From: JASLDZ01 sp964244065
GTDB lineage: Bacteria; Pseudomonadota; Alphaproteobacteria; Caulobacterales; Caulobacteraceae
Direction of reading: 5' to 3'
DNA length: 64,000 nt
NCBI GenBank assembly: GCA_964244065.1
Contig: CAXTHH010000007.1
Span: forward strand, 21,811 to 85,810
Each line of letters starts with the position of its first letter. Position 1 is the stretch's first letter. A model generated the notes under the pieces. That model was given only the letters and a program-made list of their open reading frames with translations, was not told where the DNA came from and ran no database searches. Below, one piece after another: positions 1-9,200 of the stretch. The position numbers were made by a program, and so were the translations under genes.

Positions 1-2
1 AG

Positions 3-59
3 ATCCGTCGCACCTATGAGGCCGCGGTCAGGGCCCGAAGCGACTTCCCCAGCCTCTAA
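3..59 (+). CDS. 3' end of an unidentified gene (partial)
   Basis: One frame is open from the window edge and ends in TAA at 57-59. The last residues would be IRRTYEAAVRARSDFPSL, a composition typical of a real C-terminus. It converges on the DUF2383 gene four bases further on. Too little is visible to name the product. Confidence 0.3.
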   Translation: MRRTYEAAVRARSDFPSL

Positions 60-63
60 CCGT

Positions 64-495
64 TCACAATCCTAGCGTCTCCAGTCGCTGCAGCGCGCGG
101 TCGTGGCCCGCCTTGACGCTGTCGAAGGCGCGTAGCACCGCGTCGCGCACGGGGCCGGAGATCGCGGGGTCGTCCAGCACGGCCTGGAACTCGGCCAAGA
201 GCTCGGCCTCCGACCGCTCCACGGCCGCCGCCGTCTCCGCCTGGCCCGCCGCGACGGCGCGAGGCAGGTCGGCCCAGCCTCCGCGTGAAGAGTCGGGCGC
301 CCGGCTCTCTGCAAGCGCCCCGCCCAACGCGCGCACTTCGGCCGCCAGCACCTCCGCCGTAGCGTCGTGCTCTCTGGCGGGGGCGGCGAAGGCGTCGGCC
401 AGGCCCGGCCCATCGGCCCCGGCCTTGCGGTAGCCCTCGGCGGCGCCGCGCAGGCGGCCGATCAGGCGGTTCAGGACATCGACATCGTAGGACAT
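64..495 (-). CDS. DUF2383 (PA2169-type four-helix bundle) protein
   Basis: A 143-residue, Ala/Glu-rich, wholly helical protein without signal peptide or membrane segment. The pattern resembles DUF2383/PA2169 proteins: an N-terminal LNRLIGRLRGAAEGYRKA helix, a middle helix ending EVRALGG, a GW-containing turn, and a C-terminal VKAGHDRALQRLE helix. This family forms ferritin-like four-helix bundles of unknown role, sometimes linked to stress. The start at 495 (MSYDVDVLNRL) was chosen over an in-frame ATG 33 bases upstream because homologous proteins begin near this sequence and the upstream residues look non-coding. It is divergent from prfA, whose start is 58 bases away, so the two promoters share that short interval. 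The function is not known. Confidence 0.8.
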   Translation of the reverse strand: MSYDVDVLNRLIGRLRGAAEGYRKAGADGPGLADAFAAPAREHDATAEVLAAEVRALGGALAESRAPDSSRGGWADLPRAVAAGQAETAAAVERSEAELLAEFQAVLDDPAISGPVRDAVLRAFDSVKAGHDRALQRLETLGL

Positions 496-553
496 GAGCG
501 GTTCCGGTGAAACTCTCGCCACTCCCAACGCGGCGCCCTATGTCGGCGCTCCC

Positions 554-1624
554 ATGCGATTGCCCCAGGCCCGCCTCGACCAGGTGCTCGACCGTTTCCG
601 CGAGGTGGAAGCGCGGATGGGCGCGGCTGCCGGGGGGGCGGAGATCGTGCGCCTGTCCAAGGAGCACGCCGAGCTGCGTCCGGTGGCCGAGAGCGTGGAG
701 CGGCTGGCCCGCGCCCGCGCGGAGGGGCCGGAGCTGGAGGCCATGGCCGCCGACCCCGAGATGGGGCCGCTCGCCCGCGAGGAGCTGGCCGAGCTCAACG
801 CCCGCCTGCCCGGGCTGGAGCACGAGGTCGCCCTGCTGCTCGCCCCCCGCGACCGCGACGCCGACGCCAGCGCCATCTTGGAGGTGCGCGCCGGCACGGG
901 CGGGGACGAGGCGGCCCTGTTCGCCGGCGACCTGTTCCGCATGTACCAGCGCTACGCCCAGCTGCAGGGCTGGCGCGTGGAGGTGGAGGACGCGAGCGAG
1001 GGCGAGGCCGGCGGCTACAAGGAGATCACCGCCAGCGTCTCCGGCCAGGGCGTGTTCGGCCGGCTGAAGTTCGAGAGCGGCGTCCACCGGGTGCAGCGCG
1101 TGCCGGCCACCGAGGCGCAAGGGCGCATCCACACCAGCGCCGCCACCGTCGCCGTCCTCCCCGAGCCGGAGGACGTGGAGATCGAGGTGAACGACGCCGA
1201 CATCCGCATCGACACCTACCGCTCGTCCGGCGCGGGCGGCCAGCACGTGAACAAGACGGACTCGGCGGTGCGCATCACCCACCTGCCCACCGGCATCGTG
1301 GTGACCAGCTCGGAGAAGTCCCAGCACCAGAACCGCGCCAAGGCGATGAAGGTGCTCAAGGCCCGCCTCTACGACCAGAAGCGCACCGCCCTGGACGCCG
1401 AGCGCTCGGCCGCGCGGAAGGAGCAGGTGGGCTCCGGCGACCGGAGCGAGCGCATCCGCACCTACAACTTCCCGCAGGGCCGCGTCACCGACCACCGCAT
1501 CGGCCTGACCCTCTACAACCTGCCCAAGGTGCTGGAGGGCGACGGGCTGGACGAGCTGGTCTCCGCCCTCGTCGCCGACGACCAGGCCGCGCGCCTGCAG
1601 GCGCTGGAGGAGGAGCTGGGCTGA
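554..1624 (+). CDS. prfA: Peptide chain release factor 1
   Basis: RF1 reads UAA and UAG stop codons and triggers release of the finished peptide on the ribosome. The protein has 356 residues, the normal length. The universal GGQ loop is visible in SSGAGGQHVNKTDSAVR, followed by the IVV(T) and Q(H)QNRAKAM signatures of class-1 release factors. The N-terminal helical domain starts MRLPQARLDQVLDRF. The start at 554 was preferred to an ATG at 494 because the extra 20 residues (rich in small residues) are not typical of the family and overlap the divergent gene. The RF1-specific tripeptide was not checked position by position, but overall length and the PRVTDHRIG-like C-terminal segment fit RF1. 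The usual prmC (hemK) partner does not follow here. Confidence 0.96.
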   Translation: MRLPQARLDQVLDRFREVEARMGAAAGGAEIVRLSKEHAELRPVAESVERLARARAEGPELEAMAADPEMGPLAREELAELNARLPGLEHEVALLLAPRDRDADASAILEVRAGTGGDEAALFAGDLFRMYQRYAQLQGWRVEVEDASEGEAGGYKEITASVSGQGVFGRLKFESGVHRVQRVPATEAQGRIHTSAATVAVLPEPEDVEIEVNDADIRIDTYRSSGAGGQHVNKTDSAVRITHLPTGIVVTSSEKSQHQNRAKAMKVLKARLYDQKRTALDAERSAARKEQVGSGDRSERIRTYNFPQGRVTDHRIGLTLYNLPKVLEGDGLDELVSALVADDQAARLQALEEELG

Positions 1625-1630
1625 GGCCGC

Positions 1631-1653
1631 GCCGTTCGCGCTTCGCGGACGGC
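1631..1653 (+). terminator. Possible hairpin terminator after prfA
   Basis: The ten bases at 1631-1640 pair with 1644-1653 around a three-base loop, with a single G-T wobble, seven bases after the prfA stop codon. There is no U-run, so an intrinsic terminator is only a possibility. The rest of 1654-1800 is GC-rich and shows no gene. Confidence 0.35.
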
Positions 1654-1800
1654 GGCGGCCATTCGGCGGCGGTTCGCAGACGGCGGTGCGCGTCGCTTCA
1701 CGAAGCCGGGCGGCCGTCCACGCAACGACGGCTGCACGCTCGGGCGGCGACCGGCAGGGTGGGCTCATCGCCAACCGCCCCTGCCGATGGAGCCGCCCCG

Positions 1801-2256
1801 ATGATCCGTTCCGATGCCTTCCGCCACGCCCCGCTCGCCCTTGCGGGGGTGCTCGCCCTGGCCGCCGTGCTCGCCGCCGGCCACGCCGAGGCCGCCGACC
1901 TGCGCCTGTCCTTCGAGGGCTTCAAGGCTCCCACGGGCTCGGTGATGGCCGCCGTCTATGACAGCGAGGAGGCCTACGCATCGGGCAAGGCGCCGGTGGC
2001 CGCCGAGCGCATCGCCCTGAGCGGCGACCGCCCGGCCGTCGTAACCCTGTCCGGCCTCAAGCCCGGCCGGTACGCGGTGAAGGCGTTCCACGACGTGGAC
2101 GGCGACGGGAAGATGGCCGTCAATCCGTTCGGGCAGCCCACCGAGCCCTTCGCCTTCTCCAACAACGCGAAGGCCGACATGGGCCCCGCCAGCTGGACCG
2201 CCGCCGCCTTCGAGATCTCCGAGGCGGGCGCCACCCAGGCCATCCGCATCGACTGA
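1801..2256 (+). CDS. Secreted DUF2141 domain protein
   Basis: A 151-residue protein with an N-terminal hydrophobic signal peptide ending near AGHAEA-ADLRLSF. The mature part matches the DUF2141 pattern: an opening LRLSFEGFKAPTGSVMAAVYDSEEAY, then a LSGLKPGRYAVKAFHDVDGDGKMAVNPFGQPTEPFAFSNNA block with the characteristic FHD-DGDG-N-G-P-E-F-SN residues. It is probably a periplasmic beta-sandwich. The family has no known biochemical role. The ATG at 1801 puts the signal peptide at the N-terminus, and an ATG 42 bases upstream would spoil it. The carotenoid oxygenase gene follows after 40 bases in the same direction, so the two may be co-transcribed. Confidence 0.85.
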   Translation: MIRSDAFRHAPLALAGVLALAAVLAAGHAEAADLRLSFEGFKAPTGSVMAAVYDSEEAYASGKAPVAAERIALSGDRPAVVTLSGLKPGRYAVKAFHDVDGDGKMAVNPFGQPTEPFAFSNNAKADMGPASWTAAAFEISEAGATQAIRID

Positions 2257-2296
2257 CCGAAGCCCCCGCCGCCCCGCCGCCACCGGAGATCTCATT

Positions 2297-3772
2297 ATGG
2301 ACCGCCGCGCCTTCCTCGCCGCCTCCGCCGCCTTCACCGGCTGGCTCGCCAGCCCGGAGGCCGTGCACGCCGCCTCCGCCCAGATCGCCGCGCAGTCCGC
2401 CGCCGACTGGCGGCTGGCCGTGGCGGACCTGGAGACCGACGTGGCGCGGCGGGAGATGCGGCTGGTCCGCGGCCGGGCCCCCGCCGGGCTGGCGGGCACG
2501 CTGTTCCGCAACGGCCCCGCCAAGTTCCACCGGCCCGGCGGCTCCGCCACGCACTGGTTCGACGGCGACGGCCTGATGCGCAGCTTCCGCATCGCCGAGG
2601 GCCGGGCCAGCGTCGCCGCCCGTTTCGTGGACACGCCCAAGCGCCGGAACGAGGCGGCCTTGAACGCCGTGGTCACCCCCGGCTTCGGCACCCCGGCCCG
2701 GCCCGGCGCCAAGGTGGACTCGCCCGACGCCGCCAACGCGGCCAACACCAGCGTGCTGCCGGTGGGCGACGAGCTGTGGGCGCTGTGGGAGGGCGGCTCG
2801 CCCACGGTGCTCGACGCCGCCACGCTGGAGACGCGCGGCCCGCGCACCCTGCGCCCCGACCTGGCGCACATGCCCTTCCTGGCGCATCCCCGCATCGAGC
2901 CCGACGGACGCATCTGGAACCTGGGCCTCTCCGACCGGCAGGCCTTCGTCTGGCGGCTGGCCGCCGACGGGCGGATGGAGGACGGGCGCGTGATCCCCCT
3001 GCCCCGCGCCTCCTACATCCACGACTTCACGGCCACCGACCGGCACCTGGTGATCGTGCTGCAGCCCTGGATGAACGAACGGCGCGGCCAGGCCTTCACC
3101 TCCAACCTCGCCTGGAAGCCGGAGGAGGGCGTGCAGGTGCTGGTCGTCGACAAGGCCGACCTGGACAAGCGCCGCATCTACGAGCTGCCTGCCTTCTTCT
3201 TCTTCCACATGGGCGACGCCTGGGCCGAGCCGGACGGCACGATCCGCTTCGACATCTGCACCGAGGCCGACCCCGTCTTCGCCGTGGAGGGCGCGCGACG
3301 GATCGTGAGCGGCGAGTACACGGCCGGCTCCGCCTCCGCGCCCCAGCTCGCCCTCGCCACCCTGCGCCCGGACGGGCGGGGCGAGCTGACGCGCACGCCG
3401 CTGGCGGCGGAGTTCCCGGGCGGCGACCCGCGGCGCGCGGGGCTGGCGCGGCGCTACGGCGTCTACGCCTCCACCCCCGGCAAGGGCCGCCCGATGATGC
3501 AGGGTCTGGCGGTGCAGGACTGGCGCACCGGCCGCTCGCGCGCCTTCGACTACGGGGCCACGCAGGTGGCCGAGGAGGCGGTGTTCGCGCCCCGCCCGGG
3601 CGCGACCGGGGAGTTCGACGGCTGGCTGGTGGCCCCCAGCGTGAACCTGGCCGCCCGCGCCACGGAGCTCCACGTGTTCGACGCCCGCCACGTCGACGAC
3701 GGCCCGGTCTGCACCTGGCGCGCCGACCTGATCCTGCCCGCCGGCTTCCACGGCCGGTTCGTGAGCGCCTAG
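2297..3772 (+). CDS. Carotenoid cleavage oxygenase family protein, exported
   Basis: A 491-residue member of the RPE65/carotenoid-cleavage/lignostilbene dioxygenase family, non-heme iron enzymes that split conjugated C=C bonds with O2. The family fold is a seven-bladed propeller with Fe(II) held by four histidines. Candidate iron-ligand motifs are visible in order: AHPRIEPDG, IHDFTATDRHLV, FFFHMGDAW and, at the extreme C-terminus, LPAGFHGRFVSA. The FRNGPAKFHRPG and HWFDGDG segments near residues 70-95 are typical family signatures. The N-terminus MDRRAFLAASAAF followed by an Ala-rich stretch looks like a Tat-type signal, unusual but known in bacterial members. The substrate (apocarotenoid or stilbene) cannot be told. 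A GGAG ribosome-binding site precedes the ATG. Confidence 0.9.
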   Translation: MDRRAFLAASAAFTGWLASPEAVHAASAQIAAQSAADWRLAVADLETDVARREMRLVRGRAPAGLAGTLFRNGPAKFHRPGGSATHWFDGDGLMRSFRIAEGRASVAARFVDTPKRRNEAALNAVVTPGFGTPARPGAKVDSPDAANAANTSVLPVGDELWALWEGGSPTVLDAATLETRGPRTLRPDLAHMPFLAHPRIEPDGRIWNLGLSDRQAFVWRLAADGRMEDGRVIPLPRASYIHDFTATDRHLVIVLQPWMNERRGQAFTSNLAWKPEEGVQVLVVDKADLDKRRIYELPAFFFFHMGDAWAEPDGTIRFDICTEADPVFAVEGARRIVSGEYTAGSASAPQLALATLRPDGRGELTRTPLAAEFPGGDPRRAGLARRYGVYASTPGKGRPMMQGLAVQDWRTGRSRAFDYGATQVAEEAVFAPRPGATGEFDGWLVAPSVNLAARATELHVFDARHVDDGPVCTWRADLILPAGFHGRFVSA

Positions 3773-3804
3773 GGCGAGCGGTCGCCGCGATCGTCGTCCG
3801 CACG

Positions 3805-3810
3805 TTGACA
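3805..3810 (+). promoter_or_regulatory. Candidate -35 element upstream of the S9 peptidase gene
   Basis: A perfect TTGACA lies 49 bases before the peptidase ATG in the 86-base gap after the oxygenase gene. No convincing -10 box is visible at the expected distance, so this is weak. Confidence 0.25.
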
Positions 3811-3858
3811 GCGCCCGCGCCGGCACGTTCAGCTTGCGCGGGCGAGAGGGAACGAGCG

Positions 3859-5811
3859 ATGCGGGTGCAGGCTTGGAGCGCGGCGCTGGCCGCCGTGTTG
3901 GCGACGGCCGCGGCGGCCTCCGCGGCGCCGGTGCTCAAGGGGCCGCCGCCCCGCGCGCTGACCGATCCGCGCTCCGTCACCTCCGAGCGCGTGGCGGGGG
4001 CGGCGCCCGTGCCGATCGCCGACCTGTTCTACATCCGCGGGGGCCAGGGCGCGGCCTGGTCGCCGGACGGGCGGACGGTGGTGATCTCCACCAACCTGAC
4101 CGGCCGCTTCAACCTGTGGAGCGTGCCGGCGAACGGCGGCTTTCCCCTGCAGCTGACCCAGTCCGACGATCGGCAGAGCGGCATCGCCGTCACGCCCGGC
4201 GGCCAGGTGATCTTCCAGAGCGACAAGGCCGGGGCCGAGATCTGGGACCTGTACGCCACCCCGCTCATCGGCGGTGCGGTGGTGAACCTGACCGCCACGG
4301 ACGACGTGACCGAGACGGGGGCCAAGGTCTCGCCCGACGGCCGCTCCATCGCCTTCGAGCGGCGGCTCAAGTCCGCGCCGCAGACCGACATCGCCGTCAT
4401 GGACCTCGCCACGCGCCGCGTGCGCGTGCTCACCGCCGAAAAGGCGCCCGACCGCGGCTTCCGCCTGGCGGGCTGGACAGACGGCGGCCGCACCCTGGTG
4501 GTCAGCCGCGTCGACTTCAACCAGACGCACGGGCAGGTGCATCGGCTGGACGTGGCCAGCGGCCGGCTGCAGCCGCTGACCGGCGAGACGGGCAAGACCA
4601 TCGCCACCGACGTCTCGCGCGACGGGCGCCTGATCGCCGTCTCCTTCGAGAAGGACGGGGCCGACCAGGCCGGCGTGATGGACGCCGCCTCCAAGGCGCT
4701 GAAGCCGATCAAGGCCGACGTGTGGGAGCAGAGCTCGGGCGAGTTCTCGCCGGACGGCCGTACGCTCACCTGGTCCAGCAACGTGGACGGGCGCAACGCC
4801 CTGTTCGCCTACGACGTCGCCTCGGGCGCCAGCCGCCCCCTGCCGCTGCCGCCGGGGGTGAGCGGCGAGGCGGGCTCCAGCGACAGCTGGTCGCCCGACG
4901 GCGCGCGCCTGCTGGTCACCCACAACTCGGGCAACCGGCCGCAGGACTTCTGGATCGTCGACGTGCGGGCCAACACCGCCGCGCCGCTGACGCGCCTGGG
5001 CCTCGCCTCGGTGGACCCGCAGCGCCTGCCCAAGTCGCAGATCGTGCACTATCCCAGCGCGGACGGCACGGTGATCTCCGCCATCCTGTGGACGCCCTTC
5101 AACCTGCAGCGGAACGGCTCCGCCCCCGCGGTGGTGCTGCCGCACGGCGGCCCGACCGCGCAGACCATGGACAGCTTCAACCGCACCGCCCTGGCGCTGG
5201 CCTCGCGCGGCTACCTGGCGCTGGCGCCCAACCCGCGCGGCTCCACCGGCTACGGCCGCGCCTTCCAGGACGCGAACCACAAGGACCTGGGCGGCGGCGA
5301 CCTGGAGGACGAGGTGGCGGGCGCCAGGTTCCTGACCGCCACCGGCTACGTCGATCCCAAGCGCATCGGCATCACCGGCGGCAGCTACGGCGGCTACATG
5401 ACGCTGATGGCCGTCGCCAAGACGCCCACGGTGTGGGCCGCGGGCGTGGAGCAGTACGGCATCATCGACTGGGCCGAGATGTACCGCACCGAGGCTCCCA
5501 CCCTGCAGGCCTATCAGAAGGGCCTCCTCGGCCAGCCGGACACCGACCCCGAGGTGTACAGGGCCACCAGCCCGCTGACCTTCATCGCGCAGACCACCGC
5601 GCCGCTGTTGGTGCTGCAGGGCGACAACGACATCCGTGTGCCCCGTGGCCAGGCCGAGCAGGTGATCGCCGCCATCAAGAAGAAGAACGGCGTGGTCGAG
5701 GCCAAGTTCTACCCCAACGAGGGCCACGGCTTCGTCAAGCGCGAGAACCAGATCGACGCCCTGACCCGCACGGTGGACTGGTTCGACCGCTACCTGAAAC
5801 CGGCCCGCTGA
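3859..5811 (+). CDS. S9 family prolyl oligopeptidase-like serine peptidase, secreted
   Basis: A 650-residue protein with a signal peptide (residues 1-23), a beta-propeller made of WD40/TolB-like repeats (WSPDGR, VSPDGRSIAF, FSPDGRTLTW, WSPDGARLLV) and a C-terminal alpha/beta-hydrolase domain. The catalytic triad is visible: Ser509 in GGSYGGYM, Asp591 in QGDNDIRVPRGQ and His623 in NEGHGF. This is the layout of S9C acylaminoacyl-peptidase/dipeptidyl-peptidase enzymes, which trim short peptides and are kept from large proteins by the propeller. The oxyanion segment HGGPTAQ is also present. The ATG at 3859 places the signal peptide at the N-terminus. The peptidase is probably periplasmic; its exact specificity is not predictable. 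Confidence 0.93.
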   Translation: MRVQAWSAALAAVLATAAAASAAPVLKGPPPRALTDPRSVTSERVAGAAPVPIADLFYIRGGQGAAWSPDGRTVVISTNLTGRFNLWSVPANGGFPLQLTQSDDRQSGIAVTPGGQVIFQSDKAGAEIWDLYATPLIGGAVVNLTATDDVTETGAKVSPDGRSIAFERRLKSAPQTDIAVMDLATRRVRVLTAEKAPDRGFRLAGWTDGGRTLVVSRVDFNQTHGQVHRLDVASGRLQPLTGETGKTIATDVSRDGRLIAVSFEKDGADQAGVMDAASKALKPIKADVWEQSSGEFSPDGRTLTWSSNVDGRNALFAYDVASGASRPLPLPPGVSGEAGSSDSWSPDGARLLVTHNSGNRPQDFWIVDVRANTAAPLTRLGLASVDPQRLPKSQIVHYPSADGTVISAILWTPFNLQRNGSAPAVVLPHGGPTAQTMDSFNRTALALASRGYLALAPNPRGSTGYGRAFQDANHKDLGGGDLEDEVAGARFLTATGYVDPKRIGITGGSYGGYMTLMAVAKTPTVWAAGVEQYGIIDWAEMYRTEAPTLQAYQKGLLGQPDTDPEVYRATSPLTFIAQTTAPLLVLQGDNDIRVPRGQAEQVIAAIKKKNGVVEAKFYPNEGHGFVKRENQIDALTRTVDWFDRYLKPAR

Positions 5812-5813
5812 GC

Positions 5814-5996
5814 ATGGCGGGCCTGAAGGACAAGCGCGGCTTCATCGACAAGGAACGCCTGGACCTCTCCGAGCGCCAGGCCGTCGAGTACTGGTGCAAA
5901 CGCTGGGGCGTCACCAAGGACCAACTCACCGCCGCCCACCGCAAGGTCGGCCGCCTGACCAAGGACATCGCGGCGGAGCTGGGGAAGAAGCGGTAG
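5814..5996 (+). CDS. DUF3606 domain protein
   Basis: A 60-residue basic protein starting two bases after the peptidase stop codon. The sequence IDKERLDLSERQAVEYW...VTKDQLTAAHRKVG matches the DUF3606 pattern (I-x-L-E-x-YWxxK-GVSxxQLxxAVxxVG). These small proteins are widespread in alphaproteobacteria and have no established role; the fold resembles a small helical, possibly nucleic-acid-binding unit. It is co-directional with the peptidase and could be co-transcribed. Confidence 0.85.
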   Translation: MAGLKDKRGFIDKERLDLSERQAVEYWCKRWGVTKDQLTAAHRKVGRLTKDIAAELGKKR

Positions 5997-6071
5997 TCTG
6001 ACCATCGCTGTCGTCTCGGCTGCGTTTGCGCGACACGCTACACGACAGGGATTGGTGAAGCCGGCGACGAG

Positions 6072-6088
6072 GCGGGTTCATGACCCGC
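6072..6088 (+). other. Short hairpin in the gap before the restriction-modification gene
   Basis: GCGGGT and ACCCGC pair around a five-base loop in the 228-base gap 5997-6224. There is no T-run. It may end transcription of the upstream genes or be chance. No gene and no clear promoter were seen in the rest of the gap. Confidence 0.25.
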
Positions 6089-6224
6089 AGGCTAAACCGT
6101 CCGTACAAACGGGATAAGTTCGACGGCTTCTCGCGCTATCCGGCGCAGCGCGGTTGCGCGGGCGAAACGCTCGCCATCCCGGCCCGGCACGGTCTAGCCT
6201 GCGGTAAACAGCCCGAGGACATCC

Positions 6225-9200
6225 GTGCCCGCCGACTTCGACGCCTACTTCCGCGCCCTGGCCGAAACCGCTCGCGCCGACGACGATACAGAGCAGACGG
6301 ACCGGCCAGAGCTGAAGGCGCTCCTGCAGGGCGCCGCGCAGGACGGCGCGGCGGGCACGCGCATCACGCATGAGCCTCGACGTGACAAAGCCGGCAAGGG
6401 ATCTCCCGACTTCGCCGTGACGCGTGCGGGGCGAGTGATCGGCTACGTCGAGGTCAAGCCGATCGACGAGAACCTGTCCAAGGTTCTCAACAGCGACCAG
6501 ATCAAGAAGTACAAGGCCCTATCGCCCAACCTGATCCTTACCGACTATCTGGAGTTCATCTGGATCAGGCCTGGCGTGGAGGTCGAGCGGGTGCGGCTGG
6601 CCCACTCCACCGACCTGCAAGCCAAGAAGCTGGCGCTCAAGCCCGAGGCGGTGGCCGGCGTCCGCAAGCTCCTGGACGCCTTCTTCTCCGAAGCGCCGCA
6701 GAAGATCGGGCGGGCGGAGGAGCTGTCCAAGGCGCTGGCCAAGCGGGCGGCGCTGCTGCGCGACTTCCTGGCCGAGGAGCTGGCGCGGCAGGCCAAGGCC
6801 AAGACGCAAGGCAAGCTGCACGGCCTGTTCGAGGTGTTCCGCAGCCAGGTGTTCCACGAACTGACCACGCCCGACTTCGCCGACGCCTTCGCCCAGATGC
6901 TCACCTACGGCCTGTTCCTGGCGCGGCTGAACGCGCCGGCGGCCACGGCGGTGGACCTCTCGAACGTGCGCAAGCTGATCCCCGGCAGCTTCCGCCTGAT
7001 CCGCGAGCTGGTGCAGTTCCTGGAGGAGATGGGCGAGCCCGAGTACCGGCCCGCCGCCTGGATCGTGGACGAGATCCTCTCCATCGTGAACGGGATCGAA
7101 CTGGCCTCCGTGCAGGCCGACCTGAGCTTCCGCGCGCGCAAGGCCATCAGCCGCAAGGTGCGCGCCGGCGACGAGGAGGAGCACCGCCTCTTCGAGCGCG
7201 ACCCGTTCATCTACTTCTACGAGGACTTCCTGAAGGCCTACGACCCGGCCATGCGCAAGGGTCGCGGCGTCTACTACACGCCGCCGCCGGTGGTGAACTT
7301 CATCGTGCGCGCGGTGGACGACATCCTGAAGAGCGAGTTCAAGATCAAGGACGGGTTGGCCGACAAGAACAAGGTCACCGTGCTCGATTTCGCCTGCGGC
7401 ACCGGCACCTTCCTGCTGGAGGTGTTCGAGCGCATCTTCGACAACATCGGCGGCGCGGACTCGGGCAAGGCGCGCGCGGTGGTGGACGAGCACCTGACCA
7501 AGAACGTCTACGGCTTCGAATACCTGATCGCCCCCTACACGATCGCGCACCTGAAGCTGTCGCAATACCTGGCCGACAAGAAGCTGCCGCTGATCGAGGG
7601 CGAGCGGCTGCAGGTGTTCCTGACCAACACGCTGGAACCGATCGAACCGCAGGCGAGCTTGTTACTGCCGGCGCTGTCGGCCGAGGCGGAAGAGGCGCAG
7701 GCGATCAAGGACAAGCCGGTCCTCGTGATCGTCGGCAACCCGCCGTATTCGGGCCATAGCAAGAACATGGGAGCAGACGCGCGGGCCTCAGTTGAAGCTT
7801 ATCGCCACGGCTTCCCCGAGCTGTCGAAGCCCGCACAGGGCAAGTGGCTGCAGGACGACTACGTCAAATTCATTCGCTTCGCCCAGACTAAGATGGACGC
7901 TGTCGAGGAGGGCGTTGTCGGCGTCATCAGCAACCACTCATGGCTCGATAATCCGACGTTCAAGGGCATGCGCAAGTCGCTGATGCAGACATTCGATCAG
8001 ATGTATGTGCTCGATCTGCATGGCAACACGAAGAAGAAGGAGCGAACCCCGACCGGAGACGTGGACGACAATGTCTTCGACATCGAGCAGGGCGTCGCCA
8101 TCGCGATCTTCGTGAAGAAACCCGACTCCGAGCGCGGCGTCTGGCACGGCGACCTCTGGGGCAAGCGGCTGACCAAGTATGAAGCGCTTGCAAGTGGAGC
8201 TTTGTCGGCAAATGCAGCAGCTCCACTTGAACCCGAAGCTCCTGACTGGCTAATACGACCGCAAGATAAGGTCGCCGTGGCCGCTTACCGCGATCTGTGG
8301 GCGGTTCCCGACATCTTCAGCCAACTGGGCGATCCCGCGCCGGGGTTTGTCACCACCCAGGATCAGTTCGCCATATCCTTCTCGGCGCAGGAAGCGCGAG
8401 AGAAGGTCCAGATGCTGCTATCCGCTAAGGACGAGGCGGAAGCACGAAGAACCTTCCGCCTCTGCACCCAGGATCAATGGAACTACGATCGCGCTACAGC
8501 TGAGTTGCCCCATCTCGATCTGGACCAAAACACCGTTGAGGTGACGTACCGGCCCTTCGACGAGCGTTGGACGATCTGGGATCGGAACGTTACGGTACAC
8601 CGACGGGAACGGGTTATGCGGCATATGTTCTCACACAACGTAGCGCTGCTCACCGCTCGCAGCAATAAATCACCAACTCAAGATCACTTTTTTGTTGCCG
8701 ACAAGCCTAGTGAAACCAAAGCGGCCGAGTCTACCATCCAATCGTATTCGTTTCCTCTCTATGAGAAAATCAGCTCATCCCCAAATGATTTGCGGGAGAA
8801 TATTTCGCCGAGCTTTCGAGACTACCTCGACCGCCGCTATCGCCACCATCTCACACCCGAGCAGATTTTCGGCTATATCTACGCCGCACTCTACGCTTCA
8901 ACCTATCGGAGACGCTACGCCGAGTTCTTGAGAGCAGGCTTCCCGCGCATCCCCTTTCCCGAGACGCGCGAGGCGTTCGAGGCGATGAGCGAGCTCGGGT
9001 GGGAGTTGGCGCAGGTGCACCTGCTGCGGACCAAGCCCGACCACGCGCTCGCCGACTTTCCTGAGAAGGGCTCCGACGAGGTCGAATTCGTGCGCTACGC
9101 GCCTAAGGACGAGGCGATCGAGATCAACGCCCATCCCAAGACCAAGCGGGTGCAGCGCTTCGCCCCCGTGCCGCAGGCGGTGTGGGACTTCCACATCGGC

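Noticed and set aside
56..1774. Minus-strand frame opposite prfA
   Set aside because: Shadow of prfA; prfA carries the GGQ motif and a normal length.
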